A stretch of DNA of 64,000 nt from Megascapheus bottae. Lineage: Eukaryota; Chordata; Mammalia; Rodentia; Geomyidae. The stretch spans positions 43,581,358-43,645,357 of the forward strand of contig JANJXV010000004.1 in NCBI GenBank assembly GCA_024803745.1, read 5' to 3'. The notes under the pieces are model-generated. The model was given only the letters and a program-made list of their open reading frames with translations, had not been told where the DNA came from and made no database searches. Below, piece after piece: positions 19,536 to 30,506 of this stretch. Positions within the stretch are counted from its first letter, which is position 1. Every line of letters starts with the position of its first letter. The position numbers and the translations under genes were made by a program.

Positions 19536-22377
19536 AAAAAGAAAAATATTAAACTCAATTTTCTCACAATTTATATACCTAGTTCACAGAATAGTTGTAA
19601 ATATGAATATGATGTTGGATTTCCAGTTTGAAAATAGCACTCTGTATTGTAGAAACAGATTGAAAAGAGGTATTGGGAAAGAAGAAGACCAGAAAGGATG
19701 ACCAGAAAGGAGGCTGGTTCACACAGCAGATGACTGAAGTCTGGCCTTGAAAGGGGAAGTGAAAAAGAGTGGATACATTCAAGATCTACATACCAGAAAA
19801 GTCATTTATTGCCTACTGATTCCAGATGACATGTCCAACTCTGGTGCATGTTCCACTGCCCTTGAATGGTATGAGAAAATATGGTTCAACTTCAAAAACA
19901 ACAGAAACATCAGCAAGTCTGTTTTGTGCATGCTACTCTGAATATATTAAAGATGCAGGTTTTACATATTGCTTAACGTCAACTCTCATCAATTTAAGTT
20001 ACATTTGTGAAAATTCTACATCATTTCATATTTCTCACTGTAAAAGGAATGAAAACTTCATGCACACACACATATATGTTCATGTATATACAGATATACA
20101 CTATACAGTACACTTCATATATGTATGCAGTCTATACAGACAGATACCCACTAACAAATACCAGATTCAAGGATGTTAATATTTGTGTTGAGTTTCATTT
20201 GTCAGTTTGGCATCAACACCATCTGCTCTCAGAAACTGCAGTCCTCCAATTTAGATTCCTTTTGGTGGAATTCCTAGAGAAAGTCTGCTAATGACAAACA
20301 TTACATAGGGAGATTTGTGAGGTAGGAGATAAATTAGGCCATCATTCTTCAGAGGAAGTCAACCTAGGGATGTGTAGAGAAGCTCCAAGAAAGGTCCTAT
20401 ATGAAGAGTTTTGTCCTCTAGATGCGGAGAGCCCAGACATCACTTGCAGAATCACAGATTTCTGTGATAGTGGGAGGGGATATTCAGCAAGTTCCTACTA
20501 TTCAAAGCAGCGGCTATCATTGAAACACAGACTTTGCAGAGCTGATGAGTTCCTCAACAAGACTCCTGGCTTCCTTGCTGTGTGCTTCATCAAGCAGTTA
20601 CATCAGGTGTGCAAGCTTCTGACTCTGTATATCACTTTTAGTGCTTGGAATTGGCATCTTCCAATTCTTCTGCCCAAACCCTGAGGAATATCTACTCCCT
20701 CAAGTCTTCAGATTATATAAAACCATTTTAGAGGAATGTTACTGTGCCTTCTATTCTTTCTTTTCAGTTTTATACTTATGTCTACCACACTTCACTATAT
20801 TTTTTCCATTACAGAAAACTCCATCTAGAAGGCTCACCACGTTCAAATATTGAGATCTTTAACTTTGGACCTACAACTACAAAGCCTATGTTTTTTCTGC
20901 AACTGGTCATCAGTGGCTACTAAGAGATGAGTGAAATGTTTACAATGTCAAGTGGCTGTATTTTCACCTAAAGGTAAATTATTATGTCATACATATTTTG
21001 AAAATAATAGCAACGGTGTGATGACTATGCCATGTAGACTGGAAAAATAGATATATTCTATGTGTGATTTCATATTTTCTTCCCTTGTATACAGTAAAAG
21101 GAATCCTCGAAACCATACCGGAGAATTAATGGTGTATAGCAATAGTTTTATTATTTTTAACAGGCCCAAAGTTGAATAACCCATGACAGTTTTTGATAAC
21201 TTTAAAAAAAAGCAGGGAACTTAATTCATGCACTTAAAAGAGAAAAATGAAATGAATTCCATGAAGAAGAAAGTACCCAGGGGATATTCTGAATTTTGCA
21301 GTCTGAAAACTTGCCCATTCCCCTTGTATTAGCTTTGTAGACAGAAATGCGAAATTAACAAACCATGAAATTCAACACCACACCAAACAGTAACAGATGC
21401 CTGACTTTGCAGTTGCAAGAGCTAAAACCTTTGAGTGCATTTCAAAGATTGGATGAGAGACCGTTTTGCTTCCTTTGAAAATTCATACATTTGCATGCTT
21501 TACACATTCCCACTTAGAAAAGATTCATTTTAAAATGTACATTCCAGATCATTGCTGCAGTATAGGAAACATTTTAAAAGTCATTGGAGCATCGCCATCA
21601 TTTGTCATACTTGCAATTATACCTCTTAGACAACAGTGATAATCACAAATAACTTACTGAATAAAAATTAAATGTCACATCTTTATGTATTTTATTGCAG
21701 ACCTAACCACAGTGATTACCATCTCTCTCTGGCAAGTTATTAGACTCATATGCAAAATGTTATTTGTAATTAAGATAATGTGCTAATGATTAATGTTATT
21801 CCATAGTCTCACAAGATGACTAATAATATTTTTAGGAGAATTATGTTTTAAATTATTTGAGAATGTTAGCGCTTTGTGTAAAAATAGCTTGAAATTACCA
21901 AGAATGCAATGAAGCACATTTATAAAACAATTTGCTTAAAAATAAAATAATTCCACAATCAAATTATTCAGTTCTTAAACTCCTGGATTGACTGGAAGAG
22001 ATACGGACTGAAACAAAGAGTTAAAACATTTATAGACTAAAATAAAGAGATAGAATGTCCATATACCAATGCTTCAATAAGAACTAGGGATAAGCTAGCT
22101 ATATCTTCAGAGTATAATAATTAAATATAAGTCATCAGTAAATGTGTCATACAGTTATATATATCTGTAGTTAGATGGAAATAGTAAATGACAAAGAAAA
22201 GTTTATATTAAAATGACAAATTTAGTAACAGCAGTAAATTTAAATGTTAAAATGATTTCCTATACAGCCAAATAATATAAATATTAAACATTTGGGATGC
22301 ATACACAATATCTGTCACTAGTTTCTACAAAGTAAAATGTTAAATGATTATCCCTGAATCATTGGAATATCTATCAT
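19536..22377. other. Largely single-copy sequence; no gene identified
   Basis: The longest gap without a named repeat in the left half. 20180-20860 has higher GC and several overlapping plus-strand frames (for example 20370-20684, 104 codons) but no domain, no start context and no splice logic I can defend. 21340-21930 is treated separately as a candidate conserved element. Confidence 0.5.
21340..21930. promoter_or_regulatory. Candidate conserved non-coding element
   Basis: A repeat-free AT-rich block with clustered homeodomain/POU-like sites: ATATGCAAAATG (octamer-like, about 21749), TTGTAATTAAG, TAATGATTAATG (about 21785) and TGACTAATAAT. Clustering of such sites in non-repetitive DNA is typical of developmental enhancers, but AT-rich DNA gives these words by chance too. 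No conservation can be tested here. Confidence 0.25.
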
Positions 22378-22382
22378 CTATA

Positions 22383-22434
<52 letters not shown>
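22378..22434. repeat. (TATC)n tetranucleotide microsatellite
   Basis: About 13 uninterrupted TATC/CTAT units. Confidence 0.95.
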
Positions 22435-22512
22435 AGATCATTTCCCTATCTACTCTTCAGCAAGTTTCTGCTTCCCCATGTTTCTAGTATAATAATTAGA
22501 AAATAAAATTAA

Positions 22513-22725
22513 GGGGCCAGGAGTTTGGCCAAGGGGTAGAGTGCTTGCCTAGCATGCACCAAGACCCGGGTACGATTCCCTGGTACCATATACATAGAAG
22601 AAAGCTGGAAATGGTGCTGGGGCTCTAGTGGTTGAGCTCTAGCCTTGAAAAAGTCCAAGGACAGTGCTCAGGCCCTGAGTTCAAACCCAGGACTGGCAAT
22701 AAATAAATAAATAAATAATAAATAA
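22513..22725 (+). mobile_element. ID-like double-tRNA SINE (family A) with (AAAT)n tail
   Basis: GGGGCCAGGAGTTTGGCC, GTAGAGTGCTTGCCTAGCATGCACCAAGACCCGGGTACGATTCC and the second module GCTCTAGTGGTTGAGCTCTAGCC are present. The tail has become a tetranucleotide AAAT array. Confidence 0.9.
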
Positions 22726-22806
22726 AACATGCTATTGTTTTACAAATTTAATAAAATACTTTAACTTATCAATGACTTATATACTAAGTAAGGGATGAAA
22801 TACTTT

Positions 22807-23011
22807 ATTTTTTTAAATTTTTTTGCCAGTCCTGGGCTTGAGCTCAGGGCCTGAGCACTGTCCTTGGACTTTCTCAAGGCTAGAGCTCTACCACTTGAGC
22901 CTCAGCACCACTTCCGGCTTTTTTTTTCTATATGTGGCACCGAGGAATCGAACCCAGGTTTCCATGCATGCTGGGCAGCACTTTAACCACTAGGCCAAAC
23001 TCCCGGCCCCA
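22807..23011 (-). mobile_element. ID-like double-tRNA SINE (family A), near-complete, with TSD
   Basis: A well-preserved reverse copy from the poly(T) to CTCCCGGCCCCA. GGATGAAATACTTT is found at 22793-22806 and 23012-23025, a perfect 14-bp duplication. Good sequence preservation suggests a young insertion. Confidence 0.92.
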
Positions 23012-23164
23012 GGATGAAATACTTTTTAAATCTAATAAAACATGATACAAATAGAACTGTAAATTTGACTCTGAAGTTGAGATAACAAATTTTTGTCTGA
23101 TTTTTAACAATTTACATTGCAATAAAAGGAGGATTTCACTGTTGCCTTTCTACATGTTTAAAAT

Positions 23165-24430
23165 ATATCAAAATATCTCACTCCCTCTTTTCCCTCCCCC
23201 TTTTTTCAGTTCATTTATATCTACAATATGATGGATAAAGATTTTCTGCTATTATATGGATTGTCTCTTGGTTTTGCGTCTTACATTCTTTTGGTGCAGA
23301 AAGTTTTTAATTCAATGCAATACAATTTGTCTATACTTATTCCTATCCATAAGCCAAATATAGTTCTATTCAGAAAATATTTACCCCTACTTGTGGCCTT
23401 TAGGTTTTCACTGTTTTCATTCAGTAGATTTAAAGTTTCCAGTTTTCAGTTGGTTTGTTTGGACTTGAATTTTGTGTAGAGTATGAGATAGGCCATCAAG
23501 GTTTGGAATCCCATGGGTGGATTATCAGGCACTCTAGTTTCCAGTAGATATGTTTAGCCTCTCTGCTAAATACATACTGGCTATAACTGTGTGATTTTAT
23601 TCTTGACCATTTTATATAGCTGCCCCTTTGTTCTTTGAGTCTGTTTGTGTGCCACTACTGAGTTTGATTTTGCTTCTGTGGCTCTGTTGTATAATTTGAA
23701 GTCTGAAATTATCATACATTCTTGTACTTAGAATTGCTTTTATATGAAGTCTCGTATGCCTTCTTATGAAGGCATATAAAACAGTTTGTTTATTGTGTCA
23801 TTTGTTTCTGAGATTTCTTTATGGATTTTTTGGGAGTGGGGAGATGGTGACCAATCTATCGGTGAAAGTGATATACTCAAATCCTTCACTGTATTATGAA
23901 GTGTTGATAGCAACACATGTAAATCCAGAAGTGTTTGCTTGAAGAGTCTTGGTGTTACACTGTTTGGTACAGGATCATTCTTTTTATTAAGATGAAGTGA
24001 TTTTCTCCATTCTGAATGATTTTAGTTTGAAGTCTATTTTATCAAACATAATCACAGTGTATATAGTACTGCTTCATGAATTCATATAGCGAAATTGAGG
24101 TTTGTCTTTGTGTAGGATTTTTGTGCTGCTAGAGTTGGCAGTCAGCAGGACTGTTTTATTTTATCTTACATTGAAAAATTTTGTTTCCTCTCCACTCAGT
24201 ATAGAGATATGAATGTCAATGATAGCCCTATATTTCACTGATTTTTGCCTTCTGGAAAGATTTTATAGCAGTCTTCTGGGTCCTGTCTCTTTTTTGTTGA
24301 TTACAGTACTCTTCTTTTTTTTCTCACTTTAAACTGTTCATTGTACTGACACAAGATTGTTCTTATTTACAGAATGAATATGACAGATGGTTCCCATTTG
24401 CCATTGTTCTCTGCCTCCAACAAATACTTT
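23165..24430 (-). mobile_element. Ancient L1 ORF2 fragment
   Basis: On the minus strand this follows the L1 ORF2 order, much diverged. The plus-strand text resembles antisense L1: GATTTTCTGCTATTATATGG and AAAGTTTTTAATTCAATG near 23240-23320 (the region before the C-terminus), then TTGTATAATTTGAAGTCTGAA at 23685. Endonuclease-domain antisense (TTTAGTTTGAAGTCTATTTTATC at 24023) follows near 24000-24100. Internal parts (RT) are missing between about 23740 and 23800. No frame survives. Confidence 0.65.
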
Positions 24431-26004
24431 TTAATACAATGATGAAGAATAAAAGTTTACATTTTTAAAATATTCTTAAAGTTAACACAGCTGTGAAAAT
24501 ACTGGTTTCTTATTATTGTGCTAGATATGATATATCAGCAGTGGTAAATAATCAGATAATTCATAGAAGCTGGAAATTTCTGGGGCAACAAAATCTTCCA
24601 ACACTAATTTTCTATGGATAATATGAATACCTATCTCATTTTAGTATAGAAGTAGATTTGTACAAATGTTCTCTATGAACTGTGGAGACCATTATAATCA
24701 CAGAAGAGCAGCAAATGAAAAATAAAAAATTAATAGAATTAATTGTCAATGATGATAATGTGTGCCATGCTTGTGACAATAAAGATGGATGATTCCTAAC
24801 ACTAGAAAAAATGGGACAAGGAGATCAGGCATAACTCACAAACATGAAGCTTAAGAAACAATATGAAGAAGGCTGAGCCCTAATGACAAATGCTCATTAT
24901 CTGAGCTGCTTAGGTTCATGGATCCAGATGATACCATATAGCTGAAAATTCATGAAAGTTCTAATACAAAACAGGAAGATTCCTGAGCAGCCACTTGGCA
25001 AAATGTGAGTCCCTATCTCAAAAGTCATTAGACAAAAAAGAGCCAGAGGTATGTCTTAAGATGTCTAGCAAGAAAAGGCCATAAAACCCAGTGCAATCAA
25101 AAATAAAAACAGTACCAAAGAACAAAGCAAAACAAGAAAGGAAGGAAGGAAAAAAACAAGATGGTTAAGAATAGTGGACGCTAATACTGTTATTTCAAAA
25201 TGAAAAAAAATTACTTCCAGTTGGATATATTCAACTTGAAGTAGCATGATGATATTTAAGCAGAGATTTTAGTAGTCGATTTGATATTTATGCATACAAT
25301 TCAGAAAAAGTCTGGAATTTACAAATATTGTATGAGTAGTTCATACAAATTTCTTGCTTACAAATATCATTAAAGTAATAAAACATTACCTCTTTCCTTT
25401 GGAAAATAGAAATTATTAATAAATACTAACTTCTAAATGAAATATATGGATAGTTTTATTTTACTCAACTATGTTTCTTTCAATATACTATTAGTGAAAT
25501 ATGCACTAAGTAAAATAATGATGCTTATAGTTAAGTTTCTCTTATAAAGTTTTAATTCTCTGGCATACAATGAATCTTTTTTATTTTGTTGTTTCTTAAT
25601 TTCTTAGCTGTAATTTCAATAATCTTCATTTTGGGTCTTGATTGTTTAGTACATTTCATTAACTTAAAGCAAATATATTGCTGTCTTTTTTACTCTTTAG
25701 CGTTACTGAGAGTATGAAACATGAAGCATTTATTTTTAAAAATGTGTTTCATTCTATAGTTTATTTTCTTCTATCTTTTGTATATTTTATATTATTTTCC
25801 CTGTTTTGTAGTATTTCTGTGTGGTTAAGACAATATTATTGTGTATTATGTTGATTCCATTTTGTTTCTTTACCAGATGTATCACTGGTGCTTTATCATT
25901 CTTATCCTTAATAGTAATTATGTTATTTGTTCAATTACTTGTTTCCCTGAGACAGATCTTTGCTAGGCAATAGTTTCAGGGAGGCCATGTAACTATAGTA
26001 GCTT
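24430..26004. other. Unassigned AT-rich sequence
   Basis: 24820-25060 (CAGGCATAACTCACAAACATGAAGC..., AAAAAAGAGCCAGAGG) could be a badly decayed composite SINE. The rest shows nothing I can name. Confidence 0.4.
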
Positions 26005-26175
26005 AAAAGCATGAGTCCCTGGCATTTGATTACTGGCCTGGGATGGAGCTCTGACCTACTTATGCTACTGTGGCAACTTCTTCAAGTTACACTCTTCTTT
26101 ATGTCTCAATAGCTATACCCGATGTAGTGAAGAGAGTTAAAGTATGTGCCTAACATAGAGTAATGCCAACAAATG
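26005..26175 (+). mobile_element. MIR (ancient mammalian SINE)
   Basis: The order matches MIR: AAGCATGAGTCCCTGG, CTGGGATGGAGCTCTGACC, CTACTGTGGCAACTTCTTCAAGTTAC (the CTTGGGCAAGTTACTT core), TGTCTCAATAG, then GAGTTAAAGTATGTGCCTAACATAGAGTAA at the right end. Divergence is high, as expected for a pre-placental element. Confidence 0.65.
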
Positions 26176-26179
26176 ACAC

Positions 26180-26855
26180 CAGCAAAGGCTACATTGTCTG
26201 CCTGCCACAGCTGTGAACTCTCACAATGTTCCAAATCTCTCATTCTCTGTCAAAAAAGACTTGTTACATAGTTATTAAAAAACAAAGGGTATGTTTTGGA
26301 ATAACTCTAAAATTATAATTGTTTTAAAAACTACATATTCATAGGTCACACCGATTCGACAAGAGGAAAGCAGTCAGAAGTTTGTCATAATTAGAAGAAC
26401 CTGCAGGAAGTTTACCAGTTTGAAGTTGCTTTCAATGAAGTACTAAGTGTGATAATGTTAAGGGAAATTAAGTGGCCCCAGTTGCTAGCTAATATTGAAT
26501 AGCAAAAACAGTTACATGCTAAAATGAAATAAGCATTTAAATTGTTCATGGCTTAATGTGTAGGCAATTTTAGTCTTGAGTTCAGCTACCTGCTTCTTCT
26601 GCTGAAATCACCCAGACAGCCTTCTAGTTCTCTGGACCTAGAATCCTGTGGTCACAGATCTGGAAGCTTGACGAGGCTCTATTCTTTATCATGCCCTTGG
26701 CCTCACATGTGATTCTATTTGATACAGAATGGCTCATTCGGCTTCTTCTGTTTATGGTCCATTTCTTTATGTAGGACAAACTAAGCATTTGGGCTAAGGG
26801 GAGGGAATCTGGGGGTAGCATATTAAGAAATTGAAAGCTCTCCTCCCGAGATTAT
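26180..26855. other. Unassigned sequence
   Basis: Nothing recognisable. The minus ORF 26624-26821 has no domain. Confidence 0.4.
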
Positions 26856-26856
26856 T

Positions 26857-27017
26857 TTATGTGCCAGTCCGGGGACATGAACTCAGGGACTGAGCACTGC
26901 TCTTGGACTTTCTCAAGGCTAGCACTCTCCCACTTGAGCCACAACATCACTTCTGGCTTTTTTTGTGTAAGTGGTACTGAGGAATAGAACCAGGGTCTTT
27001 GTGTATGGGAAGCAAGC
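26857..27017 (-). mobile_element. ID-like SINE (family A), 5'-truncated
   Basis: TGCCAGTCCGGGGACATGAACTCAGGGACTGAGCACTG, CTTGGACTTTCTCAAGGCTAG, TTCTGGCTTTTTTTGTGTAAGTGGTACTGAGGAAT and AACCAGGGTCTTTG are present. The ID-like head after GAAGCAAGC is missing. Confidence 0.85.
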
Positions 27018-27019
27018 CT

Positions 27020-27884
27020 CCAAGATTTTCTTTTAAAGCTGAGGCTTTGTAATCTTACATATTAATTTTACTCACAAACTGCTGGCCAAAGAATTCTGGT
27101 AGCAATAATTTCATATGTTGAAGAATATGAATTGCACTTCTCATTTAGAAGGACAATAATAATTAATTCAAGAATGCACGCATCAAGAAATGGAGAAGTA
27201 TGTCCAAAGGAATGTCCTAGGAAACAGAAACAGAAGTTTAATGTCATAGCTCCTTCAGAGTTAAAATTCATAATTGAAAAAATAGAAATAAGTATAATAT
27301 GTATATATATAACTTAATATAGAAAATCTAATAGAGAAGTGCAATTTCTTAAATGTGCAGGAAAATTTCTTGTGCCAGTTACCTAGCAGAAACATGAAGT
27401 AAGGAGGATGGGATATTGAGGAATAGAGACAATCTGACCTACTTGGAGTGAAAATTTGTGAGAAGTGCTTTACATATGCGAACTTAGTAGAGTTTCTGAA
27501 ACAATTTTCTTGAGTAGGACTGTATTAGATGCCAAAAATCTTTGCTAAATTTGAAAGTTTACATCTAAAACCAATTTTAGGAGTAAAAAGAAGCAGGTAA
27601 TATCAGCAATGAATTATTTTGATCACACAATCATATTCTAATAATATCATCCAAATGAGAAGTTCATGTTTATATCATACACACATAATTTTCATCCCTT
27701 TTATGTTGGATATTTTAAGTGAGAAGGAGTTTAAATTTACAATGCAATGCAATTCAGGTGCCTTTCACCTGCACAAGAGCTAAGGGTGTGTGTCAGTACT
27801 TATAGTAGAAAATTCAGTTATGCAATTCTGGGTTTAGGATTTTTAATTTGAATACAATAGATATAGTATGACTACCTTTTCAAA
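27020..27884. other. Unassigned AT-rich sequence
   Basis: Nothing recognisable before the L1 5'UTR. Confidence 0.4.
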
Positions 27885-28230
27885 AACTGAGCACACAGCA
27901 CTTCTTGGCAGCACAGACTTGCTGGCTCCAGACAGAGCAAGACAGAGCCTATGCAAGCCTATAGCCGTTACCCAGCCGTCGCGTGGACCTGCCAGCTTCA
28001 CAGAACCAGAAAATCCAGAAATGTGTGAATACGTCCTTGCAGAAGTTTCCACTTCTGCTCGTAGAACAGCATTTGGGAGGAATCCCCTCCCCCACCAACT
28101 GAGAGCAGCGCCATCTTGACTGCTGGCAAAGAACTTGCCAAATCAACTGGAAGTGGTATTGGCAATGCCATCATTCAAAAGGGCAAAGGTCTTCCCAGAG
28201 GTAGCTTACCCTCATTTGCATTTTTATGTG
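27885..28230 (+). promoter_or_regulatory. Type B L1 promoter half of the 5'UTR
   Basis: Aligns with the reverse complement of 840-1275 and not with the GC-rich type A copies. GCCATCTTG at 28110-28118 is a YY1-like core on the minus strand. The remainder up to about 28900 is AT-rich and carries the nested SINE. Confidence 0.55.
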
Positions 28231-28408
28231 TTCTTATTTTTATTTGCCATTTTACCTACACCTTTTTTGTAATGTTATAATTCTTTCCTTTTAAATTTCT
28301 TTTCCCACATTCCTTCTGTCATTATAGTTGTTCCTAGAAACATAGTGAGAGCACTGGGTACAGACTGGATACAAATGATATTTATATTGATACAGTCACC
28401 TGCTTTTT

Positions 28409-28590
28409 TTAAAAATTTTTTCCAGTCCTGAGGCTGGACTGCAGGGCCTGAGCACTGTACTTGGGCTTTTTTCCCCAAGGTTAACACTCGGTCATTTATG
28501 GCTTTTTGTATGTATGTGGTACCAAGGAATCGAACCCAGGTCTTCATGCATGCTAGACAAGCACTCTACCACTAGGCCAAACTCCCGGCC
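28409..28590 (-). mobile_element. ID-like double-tRNA SINE (family A) nested in L1 5'UTR
   Basis: A reverse copy ending ACTAGGCCAAACTCCCGGCC. CAGTCACCTGCTTTTT at 28393-28408 and 28591-28606 is a perfect 16-bp duplication, so the SINE is younger than the L1. Confidence 0.92.
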
Positions 28591-29280
28591 CAGTCACCTG
28601 CTTTTTAACCCTAATATTGGTTATTAACGCTAGTATTTCTTGTGTAAGAACTCACAATAGTGTGTGATCTCCTACCACCTGTCTTTTTTCTTTTCTTTTT
28701 TGTTTTGCTTTTTTTATTTTTACTTTTTAAAAATTTTATCATTGAACTCTCCTATATATACCTTCCTCTTTTCTCTATATATTTTCTTATTACTCTTCGT
28801 GTTTTCATAAGTTTTACCTTATTTTTTCTAAATTTTCTACTCAACTATTTTACCTTTCTATCACCTTATGTCAATTATCCCTACATTATCCCTTTTATTC
28901 ATTACTATATCAATCTTACACTCCTACATTACTCTTTTCTTACCTCCCCTCTTCTCTGTTCATCCTTCAACTCTTATAATGCACGGATCTACAGTTGATG
29001 GTTGTTGAGCAATACTGTATATGTAAGTGTTAAATTATACTCTAGGTCCAGAGGGACTTAAATACAATAAAGACTGGTCTAAGGGGTTTATTGTTTTGGT
29101 CATAAAAGGGTGATCAGTGGTGGTATTACATTTGTCTCTAAGTATATATAAAGAAAGACAGAGTAATAATACCAATCTAAAATTGTGAACTTCTATTGTC
29201 TGGCAAGCCAGAGAGGTATAGGCTGATTATATCGTAAAAATTGTAATCTTGTTTAGTATTAATCTTGCTCCCATTTTCAA

Positions 29281-30458
29281 ATGGGCAGAATAAGAAACTC
29301 AAGAAAAAAATGGCAAATCAAAGAATACTATCTCCCACCCAATATAAACAGGAAAGGAGCAGTCAATGGCAAAACTAGAGGAGATTCCTCTAAATGCTAT
29401 ACAAATGCAATTTAAAAACATGATTAATGAAAAGTTTGAAAACATACAGAAAGAGATACGGGTGGAAGCCACATCTAAACAAAATGAAACCATTAACAAG
29501 GAGATATGTGAACAAGAGGAAGCCATAAAGGAGGCCATAATTAAGGTTTTTCAAAGAAAAATGGACAAATTCATAGAATCCACAAACAAAAAGCTGACTG
29601 AACTCCAACAAATGTCCAAAGAGAATAAAGCTGCTGAACTAACCACTCAAATGGAATTCAAGGAGTTAAAGAAATCCATACATGATCTAAAACAAGAGAT
29701 GCAAGGCATCAAAAATGAGCAATTAGAAGCAAGGGAGATGAAGAATAAAGTAGAAAGTTTTGATAGCAGGTTAGACAATGCAGAAGAAAGAATTTCCAGT
29801 GTTGAAGATAATCTAGTTGTTATAGAGAAAGAGCAGAAAATGAGTCAAACCAAGTCTAGGAAATTTGAGAGAACTCTTCAGGAGTTTTTAGGAAGCCTAA
29901 ATTTAAGGCTAATTGATATTGAGGAGGGCCTTGAGAAAGAGGTAAATGTTATTAGAAATATATTTCAGGGAATCATTTCAGAGAACTTCCCAAGTATCCA
30001 GATGGGCAGGCCTATCCAGATAAAAGAAGCTTTTAGAACCTCAAACAGACCTGACCAGAAAAAGACATCCCACCGCCGCATTGTAATCCTAATTGGATCA
30101 ATAGAGACCTAAGAAAGGATCCTCAAAGCAGCCAGGGAGAAGAGAACAATCACCTACAAAGGAAAACCAGTCAGAATAACCACAGATTTCTCAGCAGAAA
30201 CCAGGCAAGCAAGAAGAGATTGGAAGGATATGTGTCATGCCTGAAGTCAAATAACTATCAACCAAGAATACTGTACCCAGCTAAGCTCTCATTCATAACT
30301 GAGGGAACAATAAAAACATTACATTCCAAAGAAAACCTGCAACATTACATAACAAACAAACCAGCATTACAAAAAAATTCTCAAAGATATTCTACACATT
30401 GGAAACCAAAAAAATGTAATACTAACAAAGAAATGGCCTCAAAAATCATATCATCTAA
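29281..30458 (+). pseudogene. L1 ORF1 (frameshifted)
   Basis: ATG 29281 starts the MGRIRNSRK N-terminus, which goes out of frame within 30 codons (extra A in the AAGAAAAAAATGG run). The frame at 29366-30112 then carries 248 codons: coiled coil (EEAIKEAIIKVFQRKMDKFIEST, MEFKELKKSIHDLKQEMQGIKNEQLEAREMKNKVESFDSRLDNAEERIS), then the RRM/CTD entry (VIRNIFQGIISENFPSIQ, IKEAFRTSNRPDQKKTSHR). A stop follows GSIET. The rest of the CTD (RILKAAREK..., QPRILYPAKLSFITEGTIKT) continues in another frame to about 30458. It is the longest surviving L1 protein frame in the window apart from the copy at 11253. It is not functional as it stands. Confidence 0.87.
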
Positions 30459-30506
30459 GTACCACAAAAAATGTCAAGCCACAGGCCCTAATCAAAGCTT
30501 TTTAAA

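Noticed and set aside
20370..20684. 104-codon ORF in the 20-kb block
   Set aside because: No domain, homologue or gene context; left as an unexplained region rather than a gene.
22378..22434. CRISPR-like regular repeat
   Set aside because: A pure tetranucleotide microsatellite without spacers, in a mammalian genome.
24820..25060. Possible old composite SINE
   Set aside because: Only scattered words resemble family B; not enough order to call.
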